From Candidatus Krumholzibacteriia bacterium (GTDB lineage Bacteria > Krumholzibacteriota > Krumholzibacteriia > LZORAL124-64-63), in assembly GCA_016744705.1 (NCBI GenBank), contig JADGDU010000008.1, forward strand, positions 62,001 to 126,000: a stretch of 64,000 bases of DNA. The letters are read 5' to 3'. Positions within the stretch are counted from its first letter, which is position 1. Each line of letters opens with the position of its first letter. This document shows, piece after piece, positions 23,072-30,296 of the stretch. A model generated the notes under the pieces. It searched no databases, had not been told where the DNA came from, and was given only the letters and a program-made list of their open reading frames with translations. A program made the position numbers and the translations under genes.

Positions 23072-24031
23072 ATGACCCATGCTGAAGACCATCACGGGCA
23101 ACTGAAAAACGACCTGCGCAAGTGGGTCGAGCAGAATTCTGATACAGGGCTGGACTGGTTTCTGGACGAGGGCCCGGTGGAGGCCCTTCCTGAGGCCCCG
23201 GTTGTTCCTGAAGTCCCGATTGCTCCAGAAGCCCCGGTTATCCCGGTTACCCCGGAATCCCAAACTACGCCAGAGGTCCCTGCAAATCCTGAACTTCAGA
23301 AAGCAGCGAAGCCCCAACCACCACAACCTGCACCACCTATCAAAGATCCTGAATTCCAGCGTCAATGCGATCATTTTGTGGAAGCCACGTTTGGCCTGAT
23401 GGGGCGGCAGGCTCCTCACCAAGTGGTTCCCGATCCCTTACTGGAAAAACATGGAGGCGATCCTCGCCGGGCATTGAAAGAATTGCGGGATGAAGTTTTG
23501 CCCTGCGTTCAGTGCAAGCTGGCCGAAACACGCACCCAAGTGGTTTTCGGAGCTGGCAGTGCTCACGCCAAGGTGATGTTTATCGGTGAGGCTCCTGGGC
23601 GAGATGAAGATTTGCAAGGACAGCCCTTTGTGGGGGCCAGCGGGCAGTTGCTCACCAAAATCATCTCCGCCATTGGTTTTGAACGGGAGCATATTTTCAT
23701 CGGCAATATTTTGAAATGTCGCCCTCCGGCCAACCGCGACCCGCTGCCTGTTGAAGTGAAAGCCTGCGAGCCTTTTCTCAAACGCCAGCTAGCCATCATT
23801 CAACCCAGCATCATTTGCTGCCTGGGGCGAGTGGCTGCTCAAACGCTGTTGAACACTGAGGATGGTTTGGGGAAATTGCGTGAATCGGTTCATTTCTACG
23901 AAGGCATTCCGGTGATGGCTACCTATCACCCGGCTGCCCTGTTGCGTAATCCGGCCTGGAAGCGTGATACCTGGAACGATGTGAGGCGCCTGCGCGCCCT
24001 TTACGACGCATTGGAACAAAGAAAGAGCTGA
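23072..24031 (+). CDS. Uracil-DNA glycosylase family 4, with Pro-rich N-terminal extension
   Basis: The protein has 319 aa. The catalytic domain (about 145-310) carries the iron-sulphur Cys in 'LPCVQCKLAETR', 'LKCRPPANRDP' and 'ACEPFL', the family-4 motif 'GEAPGRDEDLQGQPFVGASGQLL', and the 'TYHPAALLRNP' motif. It removes uracil from DNA in base-excision repair. The first 110 residues are acidic, then a low-complexity Pro/Val/Ala/Glu tract of 'PEAPV'-type repeats, which is a flexible linker or partner-binding tail. ATG at 23072 follows coaBC by 3 bp, so the gene is at the end of that operon. Confidence 0.92.
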   Translation: MTHAEDHHGQLKNDLRKWVEQNSDTGLDWFLDEGPVEALPEAPVVPEVPIAPEAPVIPVTPESQTTPEVPANPELQKAAKPQPPQPAPPIKDPEFQRQCDHFVEATFGLMGRQAPHQVVPDPLLEKHGGDPRRALKELRDEVLPCVQCKLAETRTQVVFGAGSAHAKVMFIGEAPGRDEDLQGQPFVGASGQLLTKIISAIGFEREHIFIGNILKCRPPANRDPLPVEVKACEPFLKRQLAIIQPSIICCLGRVAAQTLLNTEDGLGKLRESVHFYEGIPVMATYHPAALLRNPAWKRDTWNDVRRLRALYDALEQRKS

Positions 24032-24032
24032 T

Positions 24033-25409
24033 ATGGGCAACCCTCGGCTATTTATTATTGACGATGAGCCAGAGTATTGCAGTGACCTGGCTTTGGTCCT
24101 GAGCCACCGTTTTGAGGTGGAAATGGCTCACGAGGGCCATGAGGCCCTGGCTCTTTTGGAAAAGAATCACCCGGATATCATTTTATTGGATGTGAACCTG
24201 GGTGTGGGCCGCATGTCTGGTTTGGAAATTCTGGAACGCATCAAGGCCACGGACAACCCTCCGCCGGTAATCATGCTTTCGGGAAAACAAGATCTGGAGA
24301 CCGTGGTGCAGGCCATTAAGATTGGGGCCTTCCACTATGTTTCGAAACCAGCGGACTTGCCCCAACTCTTAAACCTCGTAGAAAAAGCTTTGTCTTCGCG
24401 GGTTAACTCTCGTGCCATCCAGGCTCACAAGGAAGACGTGGAGCGGTTGACGGGGTCCTTTGTGGCTGGCGACCCATCCACTTTGAAGATGTTGGAGCAG
24501 ATTGACCAAGTGGCCGCCACCGATGCCACCGTGCTGATCACCGGCGAGTCCGGATCCGGTAAGGAGATGGTGGCGCGGCGCATTCATGATCAAAGTCTTG
24601 TGAGTGAAGGCCCTTTTGTAGGGATCAACTGTGGGGCGGTTCCGGCAGATATTATTGAGTCGGAAATGTTTGGCCATGCCCGGGGCGCTTTCACAGGGGC
24701 TAACCAAAAGCGCATTGGAAAATTTGAGATGGCCCATGGCGGCACGCTGTTTTTGGATGAAATTGGCGACAGCCCTTTGCCGTTCCAGGTGAAACTTCTG
24801 CGGGTGCTGGGTGAGCGGACTTTTACACGGTTGGGTGAGAACGAAAGCATCAGTGTGAACACCCGCATCGTGGCAGCCACCAGTAAAGATTTAGAGCATG
24901 CCATCACCACAGGGGAGTTCCGCTCCGAACTCTTTTATCGGTTGAATATTTATCGCATCCATCTTTTGCCCCTGCGCCATCGTCTGGGCGATACTCTGCC
25001 TCTGGCACAAACATTCCTGAAAGAAGCCGCTGCTCGTTTCCGCAAAGACATTCATGGCTTTTCTCCGGCAGTCCAGCAACAGATGTCTCGGCATCCCTGG
25101 CCTGGCAATGTGCGCCAGCTGCGCAATGAGGTTGAGCGGGCGGTGCTCCTCTGTGCGGGATCTGTCATCAGTCTGGGTGATATTTTTCAATCGGGAATTG
25201 TTGGCTGCTCCAAAGGCGGAAATGAAGAATATGATGAAGCCAAGGCCCGCATTACCGAACAATGGCAACGGGAATTCATCACTGAAAAACTCACCAGCAC
25301 TTTGGGAAATGTGACGGAAGCTGCTAATTTGAGCGGTTTGCCCCGGCCCAGTTTCCAGCGGATCATGAAAAAGCTGGGGCTGGATCCCGAAGATTTCAAA
25401 CGAGCCTGA
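24033..25409 (+). CDS. Sigma-54-dependent response regulator (NtrC type)
   Basis: The protein has 458 aa. The receiver domain (1-120) has the acid pair Asp10-Asp11, the phospho-acceptor Asp53 ('ILLDVNL') and Lys in 'YVSKPAD'. The AAA+ domain (about 140-375) has Walker A 'GESGSGKE', the sigma-54-contacting loop 'GAFTGA', Walker B 'GGTLFLDEIGD' and the sensor/arginine region 'ELFYRLNIYRIHLLPLRHR'. The C-terminal Fis-type helix-turn-helix ('LGNVTEAANLSGLPRPSFQRIMKKLGL') binds DNA. It starts 1 bp after the glycosylase stop. No histidine kinase gene is adjacent. A sigma-54-type promoter and a 16-bp dyad occur just downstream and are plausible targets. Confidence 0.95.
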   Translation: MGNPRLFIIDDEPEYCSDLALVLSHRFEVEMAHEGHEALALLEKNHPDIILLDVNLGVGRMSGLEILERIKATDNPPPVIMLSGKQDLETVVQAIKIGAFHYVSKPADLPQLLNLVEKALSSRVNSRAIQAHKEDVERLTGSFVAGDPSTLKMLEQIDQVAATDATVLITGESGSGKEMVARRIHDQSLVSEGPFVGINCGAVPADIIESEMFGHARGAFTGANQKRIGKFEMAHGGTLFLDEIGDSPLPFQVKLLRVLGERTFTRLGENESISVNTRIVAATSKDLEHAITTGEFRSELFYRLNIYRIHLLPLRHRLGDTLPLAQTFLKEAAARFRKDIHGFSPAVQQQMSRHPWPGNVRQLRNEVERAVLLCAGSVISLGDIFQSGIVGCSKGGNEEYDEAKARITEQWQREFITEKLTSTLGNVTEAANLSGLPRPSFQRIMKKLGLDPEDFKRA

Positions 25410-25500
25410 CTGGAACGCCATACTGATGTTGCTCATGCTATATCATTGTTGCACCCCTAACGTGTAGTTATAAAATGAGTTAAAAATATTCAACGACTTG

Positions 25501-25534
25501 GCTGCAATATTGATATTGCAGCTCTTCTTTTTTT
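25501..25534 (+). terminator. Rho-independent terminator downstream of the sigma-54 regulator gene
   Basis: GCTGCAATAT (25501-25510) and ATATTGCAGC (25513-25522) form a perfect hairpin, followed by TCTTC and seven T residues. The flanking bases extend the symmetry a little (TGGCT ... AGCCA). It lies 91 bp after the stop codon. Confidence 0.82.
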
Positions 25535-25556
25535 AAGCCAGGCCCGTTCCTTGGTT

Positions 25557-25593
25557 TTTATTTAAGTTGTTTAAAACAAACAACTTAAATAAA
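25557..25593. promoter_or_regulatory. Perfect 16-bp inverted repeat, candidate activator-binding site
   Basis: Arms TTTATTTAAGTTGTTT (25557-25572) and AAACAACTTAAATAAA (25578-25593) are separated by AAAAC. A 2-base bulge lets the symmetry run on through TTGG/CCAA. No T-run follows, so it is unlikely to be a terminator. Its centre lies about 64 bp upstream of the start predicted from the sigma-54 promoter. That fits an enhancer-type site, although it is slightly closer than usual. Confidence 0.55.
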
Positions 25594-25612
25594 CCAATGA
25601 AAATTCCAGTTT

Positions 25613-25628
25613 TGGTACGCCAATTGCC
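25613..25628 (+). promoter_or_regulatory. Candidate sigma-54 (-24/-12) promoter
   Basis: TGGTACG-N4-TTGCC matches the consensus TGGCACG-N4-TTGCW at all but one core position and at the final base. GG (25614-25615) and GC (25626-25627) have the required 10-bp separation. The predicted transcription start is near 25639. It lies just downstream of a gene for a sigma-54 activator. Confidence 0.62.
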
Positions 25629-25638
25629 ATATAGGGTA

Positions 25639-25737
25639 TGAAGCGTGGGCTTCGATTCTCATTGGAGGCAGTTGTTTTTGAGGGGAGGGACTGTCTTTAA
25701 TGGAAAACACCAGACATGTGGGTGTTTGGTGTTTTTC
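25639..25737 (+). ncRNA. Candidate sigma-54-dependent small RNA
   Basis: This span runs from the predicted start of the -24/-12 promoter to the T-run of the next hairpin, about 99 nt. It begins with a short hairpin (GAAGC/GCTTC) and ends with a terminator-like structure. A 20-codon open frame (ATG at 25638, starting MKRGLRFSLEA) opens right at the predicted start, without room for a ribosome-binding site. Whether the transcript stops here or continues into the gene at 25850 cannot be told from sequence. Confidence 0.35.
25704..25736 (+). terminator. Hairpin with T-run, likely terminator
   Basis: AAAACACCA (25704-25712) pairs with TGGTGTTTT (25727-25735), with a 14-nt loop that can itself pair, and T residues lie at the 3' end. 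The stem is AU-flanked and moderately stable. It would end a transcript started at the sigma-54-type promoter about 65 bp upstream. Confidence 0.5.
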
Positions 25738-25754
25738 TGACAAATCGGTGGGGG

Positions 25755-25834
25755 AAAATTGTCAGGGAGTTAATTGAACCAAGGCAGCGTTGGGCGAGAG
25801 CATGTCTTGATGAAGTTAACTTCCTGACATTTTA
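25755..25834 (+). promoter_or_regulatory. Long inverted repeat in the leader of the pseudo-receiver-like gene
   Basis: GTCAGGGAGTTAA (25761-25773) pairs with TTAACTTCCTGAC (25816-25828) at 12 of 13 positions. With one bulged base the pairing extends through the flanking AAAAT/ATTTT. The 42-nt loop holds a smaller CCAA/TTGG hairpin. It ends 15 bp before the next start codon, and no T-run follows. It is probably a 5' UTR structure or an operator. Confidence 0.5.
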
Positions 25835-25849
25835 AGTGGCAGGCTGGTT

Positions 25850-26245
25850 ATGAAACCACTAAAATCAAAATCTATGGAATCTTTGAATATTGTCATATAT
25901 GCACAGAGCGGTATTTTAGCGGGGGATTTGGCAGCTTTGCTGTCAGGTCACCACACAGTGGATCGTCAAACCAGCCTGCCCGGTGTTTTAAAATCTCTTA
26001 ACTTCAAGACAGATGTATTGCTTTTGGTCAGTGGTGAAACGGTGGAACGACTGCCGGATCCCACGCCAGTTCTGGCGGCGGCCATAGAGGCCTGCTGCCG
26101 GGTGATCATGCTGGGCAGCTGGCCTGGTCTGTGGCGGGAATTTGTCTCGAAGAATAAATCCGGTTTCATCGTCAATCTTACGGAAATACCCTCTCCAGCA
26201 GTTTTGTTTAGACTCATTGGTGGCCCAGGCCAAGCCTCAGGTTAA
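25850..26245 (+). CDS. Small protein resembling a degenerate receiver domain
   Basis: The protein has 131 aa and is not firmly recognised. The order of predicted elements fits a response-regulator receiver fold: strand 'LNIVIYAQ', helix 'GILAGDLAALLSGH', strand 'DVLLLVSGE', strand 'CRVIMLGS', strand 'SGFIVNLTE' and a final helix 'AVLFRLIGG'. The acidic pair and the phospho-acceptor Asp are replaced (Ser at the expected acceptor strand end), so it would not be phosphorylated normally. It has no DNA-binding domain. ATG at 25850 has a weak AGG upstream. It lies behind the sigma-54 promoter and hairpins, and its 3' end overlaps the convergent DASS gene by 9 bp. Confidence 0.6.
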   Translation: MKPLKSKSMESLNIVIYAQSGILAGDLAALLSGHHTVDRQTSLPGVLKSLNFKTDVLLLVSGETVERLPDPTPVLAAAIEACCRVIMLGSWPGLWREFVSKNKSGFIVNLTEIPSPAVLFRLIGGPGQASG

Positions 26246-27673
26246 GACCGGCATTCCCATCATGGGCCAGATCTTCCAGACGAACAGGATCAACACCGCA
26301 ATCAGTATTATGCTGGCTGGTATGCCCGCCATGAAGAATTCCTTGGTGGAGAATTGGTTGCTTTCGTAGGCGATGGCGTTAGGGGCGGCACCCACCAATA
26401 ACATGAAGGGCATGCCGGCTGTGGCCAAAGCCACGAACATAACCACTTCAGGTTCCACACCGACATAAGGCGCCATAACCAGAGCCACAGGTAGTGTGAT
26501 GGCGATGGCGGCCACATTCATGATGAAGTTGGTCATCACCAGAATCAAGCAGGCCACACCCAGAATGAAGAAGAGCCAGGGAGCGTTCTCCAGGTTTTTT
26601 AACCAGCCAATGGCTAACCATTCTGCGGCGCCTGTTTGCCACAGACAGAAGCCGATGCTCATGGCCCCGCCAAAAAGGAGAATGATATTCCAAGGCACCG
26701 CTTCCAGGTCTTTGGAACGCAAAATTCCCGTAATAAAAAAGATGATGGCCGCGCCCAGAATGATGGCGCTTTTGTGGAAGGGCATCAAAGCAGGGATGAA
26801 AGAGCGCAGACTGAGCAAAAGCATCAGGCCAAAGACGATGACCAAGGTGCCGATCTCTTTTTTGCGCACGGGCCCCAACGCCAGGTAAAGTTTTGAGGCT
26901 TTTTCCTGCAGCCCAGGCAATTCGTCCCGTTCGGGTTTGAAAACCAGACAGACATAACCCCAAAGCAAGAATACCATGATGACGCCCAGAGGGAGCATGA
27001 ATTTTGAGATTTCAAAAAATGAGATTTCCTGCCCGGTGAGTTCTCTAAAAAACCCAATGGCCACGGCTCCCCTGGCGGCTCCCAGTAGAGTGATGATGCT
27101 GCCGGCACCAGCGGTCCAGGCCATGCCAATGAATAAGCCTTTGCCAAACTGGGTGGACTTTCCGGTGGGTTCATACAGTTGGTTAACCACTAATAATAGC
27201 GGGAAAACAGCAGCGGCCACGGCGGTGTGGGCCATAAAGAGAGTCATGGTGGCGGTCATGCTGAATACGCCGAGGTAGATAATGGAGGTGCGTTCGGGAA
27301 TTCTTTTCAGCATGAAAAAGGCCATGCGTTTGGTGAGGCCGGTGCTGGAGAAGGCCGCTCCAATGAGCAGGCTGCCGAATATGAAAAATACAGATGGGTC
27401 CATGAAGTCGGTCATGGCCTGGCGGGGCTCACGGATGAACCACAGGGTTTGCACCACGGCGATGGTCAGACCGGTGACACCGGCGGGTAGCACTTCGAAA
27501 ATCCACCAGATGCCGGCCAACAGGAAAAGTCCCAAAGCAGCTTTGCCTTCGTGAGACAAAACCACGGTGTTGCCCAAAGGGTCGACTACATCAGCCATGG
27601 GCGGCGCCAGGTAGAAGCCTGCAAACAGGGCCAGGCCCAGAAGAAAAGGAATCAGTCTGCGTTTTCTACGCAC
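26237..27673 (-). CDS. DASS (SLC13) family anion/dicarboxylate:sodium symporter
   Basis: The protein has 478 aa and about eleven to twelve membrane helices. Two internally repeated motifs of the family are present: 'MAHTAVAAAVFPLLLVV' near residue 147 (SNT-type motif, here HTA) and 'TNFIMNVAAIAITLPVALVMAPYVG' near 390. The C-terminal 'VGAAPNAIAYESNQFSTKEFFMAGIPASIILI' is characteristic. Such transporters take up di- or tricarboxylates, or sulfate, with sodium across the inner membrane. The first helix follows 'MRRKRR'. It overlaps the methyltransferase gene by 8 bp, so the two are co-transcribed. The substrate cannot be assigned from sequence. Confidence 0.92.
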   Translation of the reverse strand: MRRKRRLIPFLLGLALFAGFYLAPPMADVVDPLGNTVVLSHEGKAALGLFLLAGIWWIFEVLPAGVTGLTIAVVQTLWFIREPRQAMTDFMDPSVFFIFGSLLIGAAFSSTGLTKRMAFFMLKRIPERTSIIYLGVFSMTATMTLFMAHTAVAAAVFPLLLVVNQLYEPTGKSTQFGKGLFIGMAWTAGAGSIITLLGAARGAVAIGFFRELTGQEISFFEISKFMLPLGVIMVFLLWGYVCLVFKPERDELPGLQEKASKLYLALGPVRKKEIGTLVIVFGLMLLLSLRSFIPALMPFHKSAIILGAAIIFFITGILRSKDLEAVPWNIILLFGGAMSIGFCLWQTGAAEWLAIGWLKNLENAPWLFFILGVACLILVMTNFIMNVAAIAITLPVALVMAPYVGVEPEVVMFVALATAGMPFMLLVGAAPNAIAYESNQFSTKEFFMAGIPASIILIAVLILFVWKIWPMMGMPVLT

Positions 27674-28520
27674 TCGTCACCACCAGAGGGAATTCAAACT
27701 CTTCGCTTTCGCCGGTGATGGCCGGATGCATCATCGGTTCGGAAAATCCTGCTTCGGCCAGAAGGGCCAGCAATTGAGTGTCGGTCCAGGCTTTGTGGCA
27801 CTGGACATACCGCTGCAGACTACCCGATTCCGTTTCCAATATCCAGTGCACATGCACTTCTGTATCGGAATCTTCATCATACCCAAACTCCTGCAGCCAA
27901 AGGTGAGGCCTGTCACAGAATACTGAAGAATTGACCACAGACCAGTCGGTGCTCTCTTCTTTTACAAAAATATCATCCGGCTGGTATTCCAGAATGAATT
28001 TTCCTCCGCGGCGGAGGCAGCTTTTTAGCTTGGGCAGGAATTCTCTGACCATGGCCGGAGAGAAAGAATTGAACTCTCCGAACCAGAAGGTCACTGCATC
28101 CAACGGCCCCTCAATGAGAGTGGTGAAGTCATCGGGAAGTTTGGTCAGATCGTGATTCAGGAAGTGGCAGTCCAGCTTTTCCGATTGGCTTTTGGTGCGG
28201 GCCCACTCCAGGGGGGCTGGCGCAAAATCAAAACCGGTGGCGCGATGGCCCCGTCGGGCCAGCTCATGGCAGTACAGGCCGGGTCCGCAACCCACATCCA
28301 GAACATGGCTGCCAGCTGGTATTTGGGATTCCAACCAGTCAATATGCCGGTCAATGAGTTCGGGGTTGCGGCTGGCCATATGGGTGGACGGATCCAGGTG
28401 CACCTGCAACATTCGCTGGCTGAAGGCGGGGTCATGCCAAGGGATTTGGTGTTCATCCTCCCAGGGACGGGGAGGGTGGGGCGCGGCCAGGAGGCGTTCC
28501 AGAGAATGTGCGTGATCCAT
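27666..28520 (-). CDS. Class I SAM-dependent methyltransferase
   Basis: The protein has 284 aa. Motif I is 'VLDVGCGPGLYCHELARRGHRATGFDFAPAPLEWAR' (about 73-107), followed by 'FLNHDLTKLPDD' and motif IV-like 'LDAVTFWFGEFNSFS', then 'LKSCLRRGGKFILEYQ'. The substrate is unknown. The N-terminal 'WEDEHQIPWHDPAFSQRMLQVHLDPSTHMASR' occurs in a subgroup of uncharacterised methyltransferases. It is transcribed divergently from dnaB, and the intervening 323 bp contain the DnaA-box cluster. Confidence 0.87.
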   Translation of the reverse strand: MDHAHSLERLLAAPHPPRPWEDEHQIPWHDPAFSQRMLQVHLDPSTHMASRNPELIDRHIDWLESQIPAGSHVLDVGCGPGLYCHELARRGHRATGFDFAPAPLEWARTKSQSEKLDCHFLNHDLTKLPDDFTTLIEGPLDAVTFWFGEFNSFSPAMVREFLPKLKSCLRRGGKFILEYQPDDIFVKEESTDWSVVNSSVFCDRPHLWLQEFGYDEDSDTEVHVHWILETESGSLQRYVQCHKAWTDTQLLALLAEAGFSEPMMHPAITGESEEFEFPLVVTSA

Positions 28521-28558
28521 GCAGGTGCTCGTTCCAGTTCAGGTCAATGCCAAACAGG

Positions 28559-28729
28559 TTATCCCCATTTATCCCCAAAGCCAAATGATGCTATTTATAC
28601 GATTTGGAGATCATGGTCCCAGGATTATCCCCCGTAAGCGCCATGTTTTCCACATTATTTGGAGGTTATCCACAAGATCTTCAAGTGTTGTACCAATGTG
28701 TCACCTTTCTTTTCCACGAGTTATCCACA
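28559..28729 (+). promoter_or_regulatory. Cluster of DnaA boxes upstream of dnaB
   Basis: Two perfect TTATCCACA boxes (28666-28674, 28721-28729), two TTATCCCCA (28559-28567 and 28569-28577, offset by exactly 10 bp) and one TTATCCCCC (28625-28633) all lie on the plus strand within 171 bp. Weaker TTTTCCAC-type sites occur near 28646 and 28709. An AT-rich stretch (ATGCTATTTATACGATTTGG region) lies between them. This fits either a DnaA-controlled dnaB promoter or a replication origin. The rest of the 323-bp gap shows no gene. Confidence 0.75.
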
Positions 28730-28843
28730 GGAGAAGCAGGGGGGCGCATGACATTCCCTCACTGCCATGATAGATTGTTGTGTCCAGCCTTTTCCAGTTG
28801 GAAAACCATTCTGATCACAAGTTTTCTCCCTTTGTTTCGAGGT

Positions 28844-30292
28844 ATGCATTTGGCCGCTCAACCTTCTTTTGATAAATCCGGTAAGGGCAAAGGCAAAAGC
28901 TCTTCCTTTGGTTACGACAAACTTCCCCAAGATCGGAAGCCGCCTTTCAATGAAGAGGCGGAGCAGGCTGTTTTGGGTGCGGGGATGATGGACCGTGAGG
29001 CCGTCGGATTAACCCGTGAGGTCATCGATTTTCCCGACTTCTACCGCCTGGAGCACCAACTCATTTACCGGGCCATGTGCCAGCTATACGAGGACGATCA
29101 GGCCATCGACCCCATCACCGTGGCTGATATCCTGACCAAGGGTGGGGAAAGCTTTCTGGGGAAAGAAAAGAAGCGGCAGCTGGAAGAGAGAAATCTGCTG
29201 GAAATGGTGGGTGGTATGGACTTCCTCATCGACCTCTCCGGTATGATGGGCACCGCAGCCAATGCATTCTTCCACGCGGGTATCGTGCGGGAAAAAGCGA
29301 TTCTGCGCAATCTGATCAGTGTCTCCAACAGCATTGCCGCCGAGGCTTTTGCTGCCGAGGACGACGCGGCCACCATCCTGGATCGAGCCCAGGGGCGCAT
29401 CTATGATGTGAGTGACGATGAAAAAAGTGATGGTTTCAGCAGTGTTGATGTCATCGTGCCCGATACTTTTAAGAGCATTGAAGAAGCTTTCCGCAACAAT
29501 GATGAAGTCACGGGTCTGCGCACCGGGTTCACGGAATTGGACAAAAAAACCGGTGGCCTGATGAACAGTGATTTGATCATTCTGGCCGCCCGCCCCGCCA
29601 TGGGGAAAACCAGTTTTGCCTTGAACCTGGCTTACAATGTGGCCGTGGGAGAAAATGTCCCTGTCGGAATTTTCAGCCTGGAAATGAGCCGGGAGCAACT
29701 GGTGATGCGGATGCTCGGATCCAGTGGCCAGTTCAACCTTCATGATCTGCGCCGGGGACGCCTGCAGGCCGAAGATTGGCCCAACCTGACCGCGGCCTGT
29801 GAAAAACTCTCCCAGGCCCCCATTTTTATTGACGATACCAGTGGCATCAATGTGCTGGAAATGAAAGCCAAGGCCAGGCGGCTAAAACAGCAGCACGGGT
29901 TGGGACTCATCGTCATCGACTATTTGCAGCTCATGTCCGGAGGGGGACGGGCGGAAAACCGGCAACAGGAAATTTCCGTCATTAGCCGGAACCTGAAGGG
30001 TATGGCCAAAGATTTGAATGTGCCGGTCATTGCTCTGAGCCAGCTTTCGCGTATGGTGGAATCCCGGGGCGATCACAAACCCATGCTGAGCGATTTGCGT
30101 GAATCGGGTGCTATTGAGCAGGATGCTGATGTGGTGATGTTCATTTTCAGGGAAGAGGTTTACAAACCTGAAGATGAAAGCCTGGCTAATTTGGCCACCA
30201 TCATTTTGGGCAAGCAGCGCAACGGTCCCATCGGGCAGTTGGATCTGATGTTCCAGAAGCAATACACCAAATTCGTGGATTTGCAGCGGTAG
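28844..30292 (+). CDS. dnaB: Replicative DNA helicase DnaB
   Basis: The protein has 482 aa. The start at ATG 28844 (GAGGT just upstream) gives the usual N-terminus; the frame is open 240 bp further up but that would be translated through the DnaA boxes. The N-terminal domain is 'PPFNEEAEQAVLGAGMMDREAV'. The RecA-like helicase domain has Walker A 'ARPAMGKTSFAL' (about 247-258), Walker B 'LIVIDYLQLMSG', 'QLSRMVESRGDHKPMLSDLRESGAIEQDADVVMFIFR' and the arginine-finger region. DnaB unwinds DNA at the fork as a hexamer. It has no intein. It is followed by an MBL hydrolase gene 4 bp away. Confidence 0.96.
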   Translation: MHLAAQPSFDKSGKGKGKSSSFGYDKLPQDRKPPFNEEAEQAVLGAGMMDREAVGLTREVIDFPDFYRLEHQLIYRAMCQLYEDDQAIDPITVADILTKGGESFLGKEKKRQLEERNLLEMVGGMDFLIDLSGMMGTAANAFFHAGIVREKAILRNLISVSNSIAAEAFAAEDDAATILDRAQGRIYDVSDDEKSDGFSSVDVIVPDTFKSIEEAFRNNDEVTGLRTGFTELDKKTGGLMNSDLIILAARPAMGKTSFALNLAYNVAVGENVPVGIFSLEMSREQLVMRMLGSSGQFNLHDLRRGRLQAEDWPNLTAACEKLSQAPIFIDDTSGINVLEMKAKARRLKQQHGLGLIVIDYLQLMSGGGRAENRQQEISVISRNLKGMAKDLNVPVIALSQLSRMVESRGDHKPMLSDLRESGAIEQDADVVMFIFREEVYKPEDESLANLATIILGKQRNGPIGQLDLMFQKQYTKFVDLQR

Positions 30293-30296
30293 TGGC

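Noticed and set aside
28604..28843. An upstream start that would lengthen DnaB by 80 residues
   Set aside because: The added segment is unlike DnaB, would be translated through the DnaA boxes, and the ATG at 28844 has a GAGG site and gives a normal length.
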